This document shows positions 13,489 to 13,945 of a stretch of DNA of 13,945 nt, piece by piece. The notes under the pieces were generated by a model that saw only the letters and a program-made list of their open reading frames with translations, was not told the origin of the DNA and ran no database searches. The position numbers and the translations under genes were made by a program. Position 1 is the stretch's first letter; each line of letters starts with the position of its first letter. The DNA comes from Methanomicrobiales archaeon. Lineage in GTDB: Archaea > Halobacteriota > Methanomicrobia > Methanomicrobiales > Methanomicrobiaceae. The DNA lies in assembly GCA_012523385.1 (NCBI GenBank), contig JAAYIO010000128.1, positions 1-13,945 of the forward strand, read 5' to 3'.

Positions 13489-13945
13489 ATGAAATACACG
13501 CTGACCGGAGATAACCTCCAGTTTGTCACATTGGAAATACAGCCCGGCGAGATGGCCTTCGCCGAGGCTGGTGCCTTGGTTTATATGAGCGGCAACGTTA
13601 AAATGGATGCAAAACTTCAGGGCGGACTTTTAGGTGGCCTCAAACGAACCCTTGCAGGCGAATCCTTCATGACGACGCATTTTACCACTACCGGCGGTCC
13701 GGGTCTGGTCTCGTTCGGAGGTAACTGTCCGGGAAAGGTCGTAGCCTTAGACATTACCCAAAAAGAGTTCATTGCACAGAAAGATGCATTTCTCTGCGCT
13801 GAAGAAGGCGTAAAATTAGATATTGCATTCCAGAAGCGTTTGGGTGCCACCTTCTTCGGCGGTGAAGGGTTCATTCTCCAGCACTTATCAGGTGAGGGGA
13901 TGGTATTCCTGCATGCAGCAGGCGATCTTGTGGAGATAGACCTGA
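13489..13945 (+). CDS. AIM24 family protein (TIGR00266), C-terminus beyond the window
   Basis: An ATG-initiated frame open to the end of the window, 152 codons visible; family members usually have 220-250 residues. It starts MKYTLTGDNLQFVTLEIQPGE, then AEAGALVYMSGNVKMDAKL (about 25-43), the glycine-rich GGLLGGLKRTLAGESF and GGPGLVSFGGNCPGKVVALDI, IAQKDAFLCAEEGVKLDIAF and FFGGEGFILQHLSGEGMVFLHAAGDLVEIDL. These are the standard landmarks of the AIM24/TIGR00266 family, a double-stranded beta-helix fold widespread in bacteria and archaea. The yeast namesake affects mitochondrial inner-membrane organisation; the prokaryotic function is not established. No clear ribosome site precedes the ATG. It follows the importer operon's terminator, so it is probably a separate transcription unit. 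Confidence 0.92.
   Translation, partial: MKYTLTGDNLQFVTLEIQPGEMAFAEAGALVYMSGNVKMDAKLQGGLLGGLKRTLAGESFMTTHFTTTGGPGLVSFGGNCPGKVVALDITQKEFIAQKDAFLCAEEGVKLDIAFQKRLGATFFGGEGFILQHLSGEGMVFLHAAGDLVEIDL

Noticed and set aside
1..13945. CRISPR arrays, insertion sequences, rRNA and intact tRNA genes
   Set aside because: No regularly spaced repeats, no transposase with terminal repeats, and no conserved RNA gene core were found on either strand by reading.

Overview
The window reads as chromosomal DNA from a euryarchaeal methanogen, most likely of the Methanomicrobiales. This is inference. The supports are an archaeal translation factor (aIF1A), TATA boxes about 25 to 30 nt upstream of start codons, leaders that are very short or carry GGAGGTGATC-type ribosome sites, T-run terminators, an archaeal type IV pilin N-terminus, and lipoprotein-type transport and sensory proteins. 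No methanogenesis, rRNA or tRNA gene is present, so the order is not proven.

Layout. 1-472 holds no intact gene, only a possible decayed coding remnant (2-280) and the terminator of the next gene. 473-790 (-) is aIF1A, apparently starting at a rare CTG. 1139-1893 (-) is protein-L-isoaspartate methyltransferase (pcm), preceded by a 33-codon small ORF that overlaps its start as ATGA. A 493-nt divergent spacer with an unusual density of perfect inverted repeats separates this from a DEAD-box RNA helicase with a DbpA-like RNA-binding tail (2387-4012, +), which ends in a good hairpin terminator.

4185-7502 (-) carries three same-strand genes: a type IV pilin-like protein fused to a LamG domain, a ProC-like reductase with an altered substrate motif, and an HI0933-family flavoprotein. 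Next are a Cache-type sensory lipoprotein (7792-8685, -) and, divergent from it, a 69-residue membrane protein (8814-9023, +). A PrxQ/Bcp peroxiredoxin (9432-9914, -) faces that gene across a 408-nt convergent spacer.

10308-13408 (+) is a complete ABC importer operon of the iron-siderophore/cobalamin class: lipoprotein receptor, FecCD permease, and ATPase. An 8-bp stem-loop lies between receptor and permease, the permease and ATPase genes overlap as ATGA, and the ATPase ends in six alternating His-Thr pairs. A hairpin terminator closes the operon. The window ends inside an AIM24-family gene (13489 onward).

The gene content is mostly housekeeping. I see no defence island, CRISPR array, insertion sequence or evident new multi-gene system. 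The items most worth a second look are the small ORF coupled to pcm, the palindrome-rich spacer, the CTG start of aIF1A, and the His-tailed importer ATPase.
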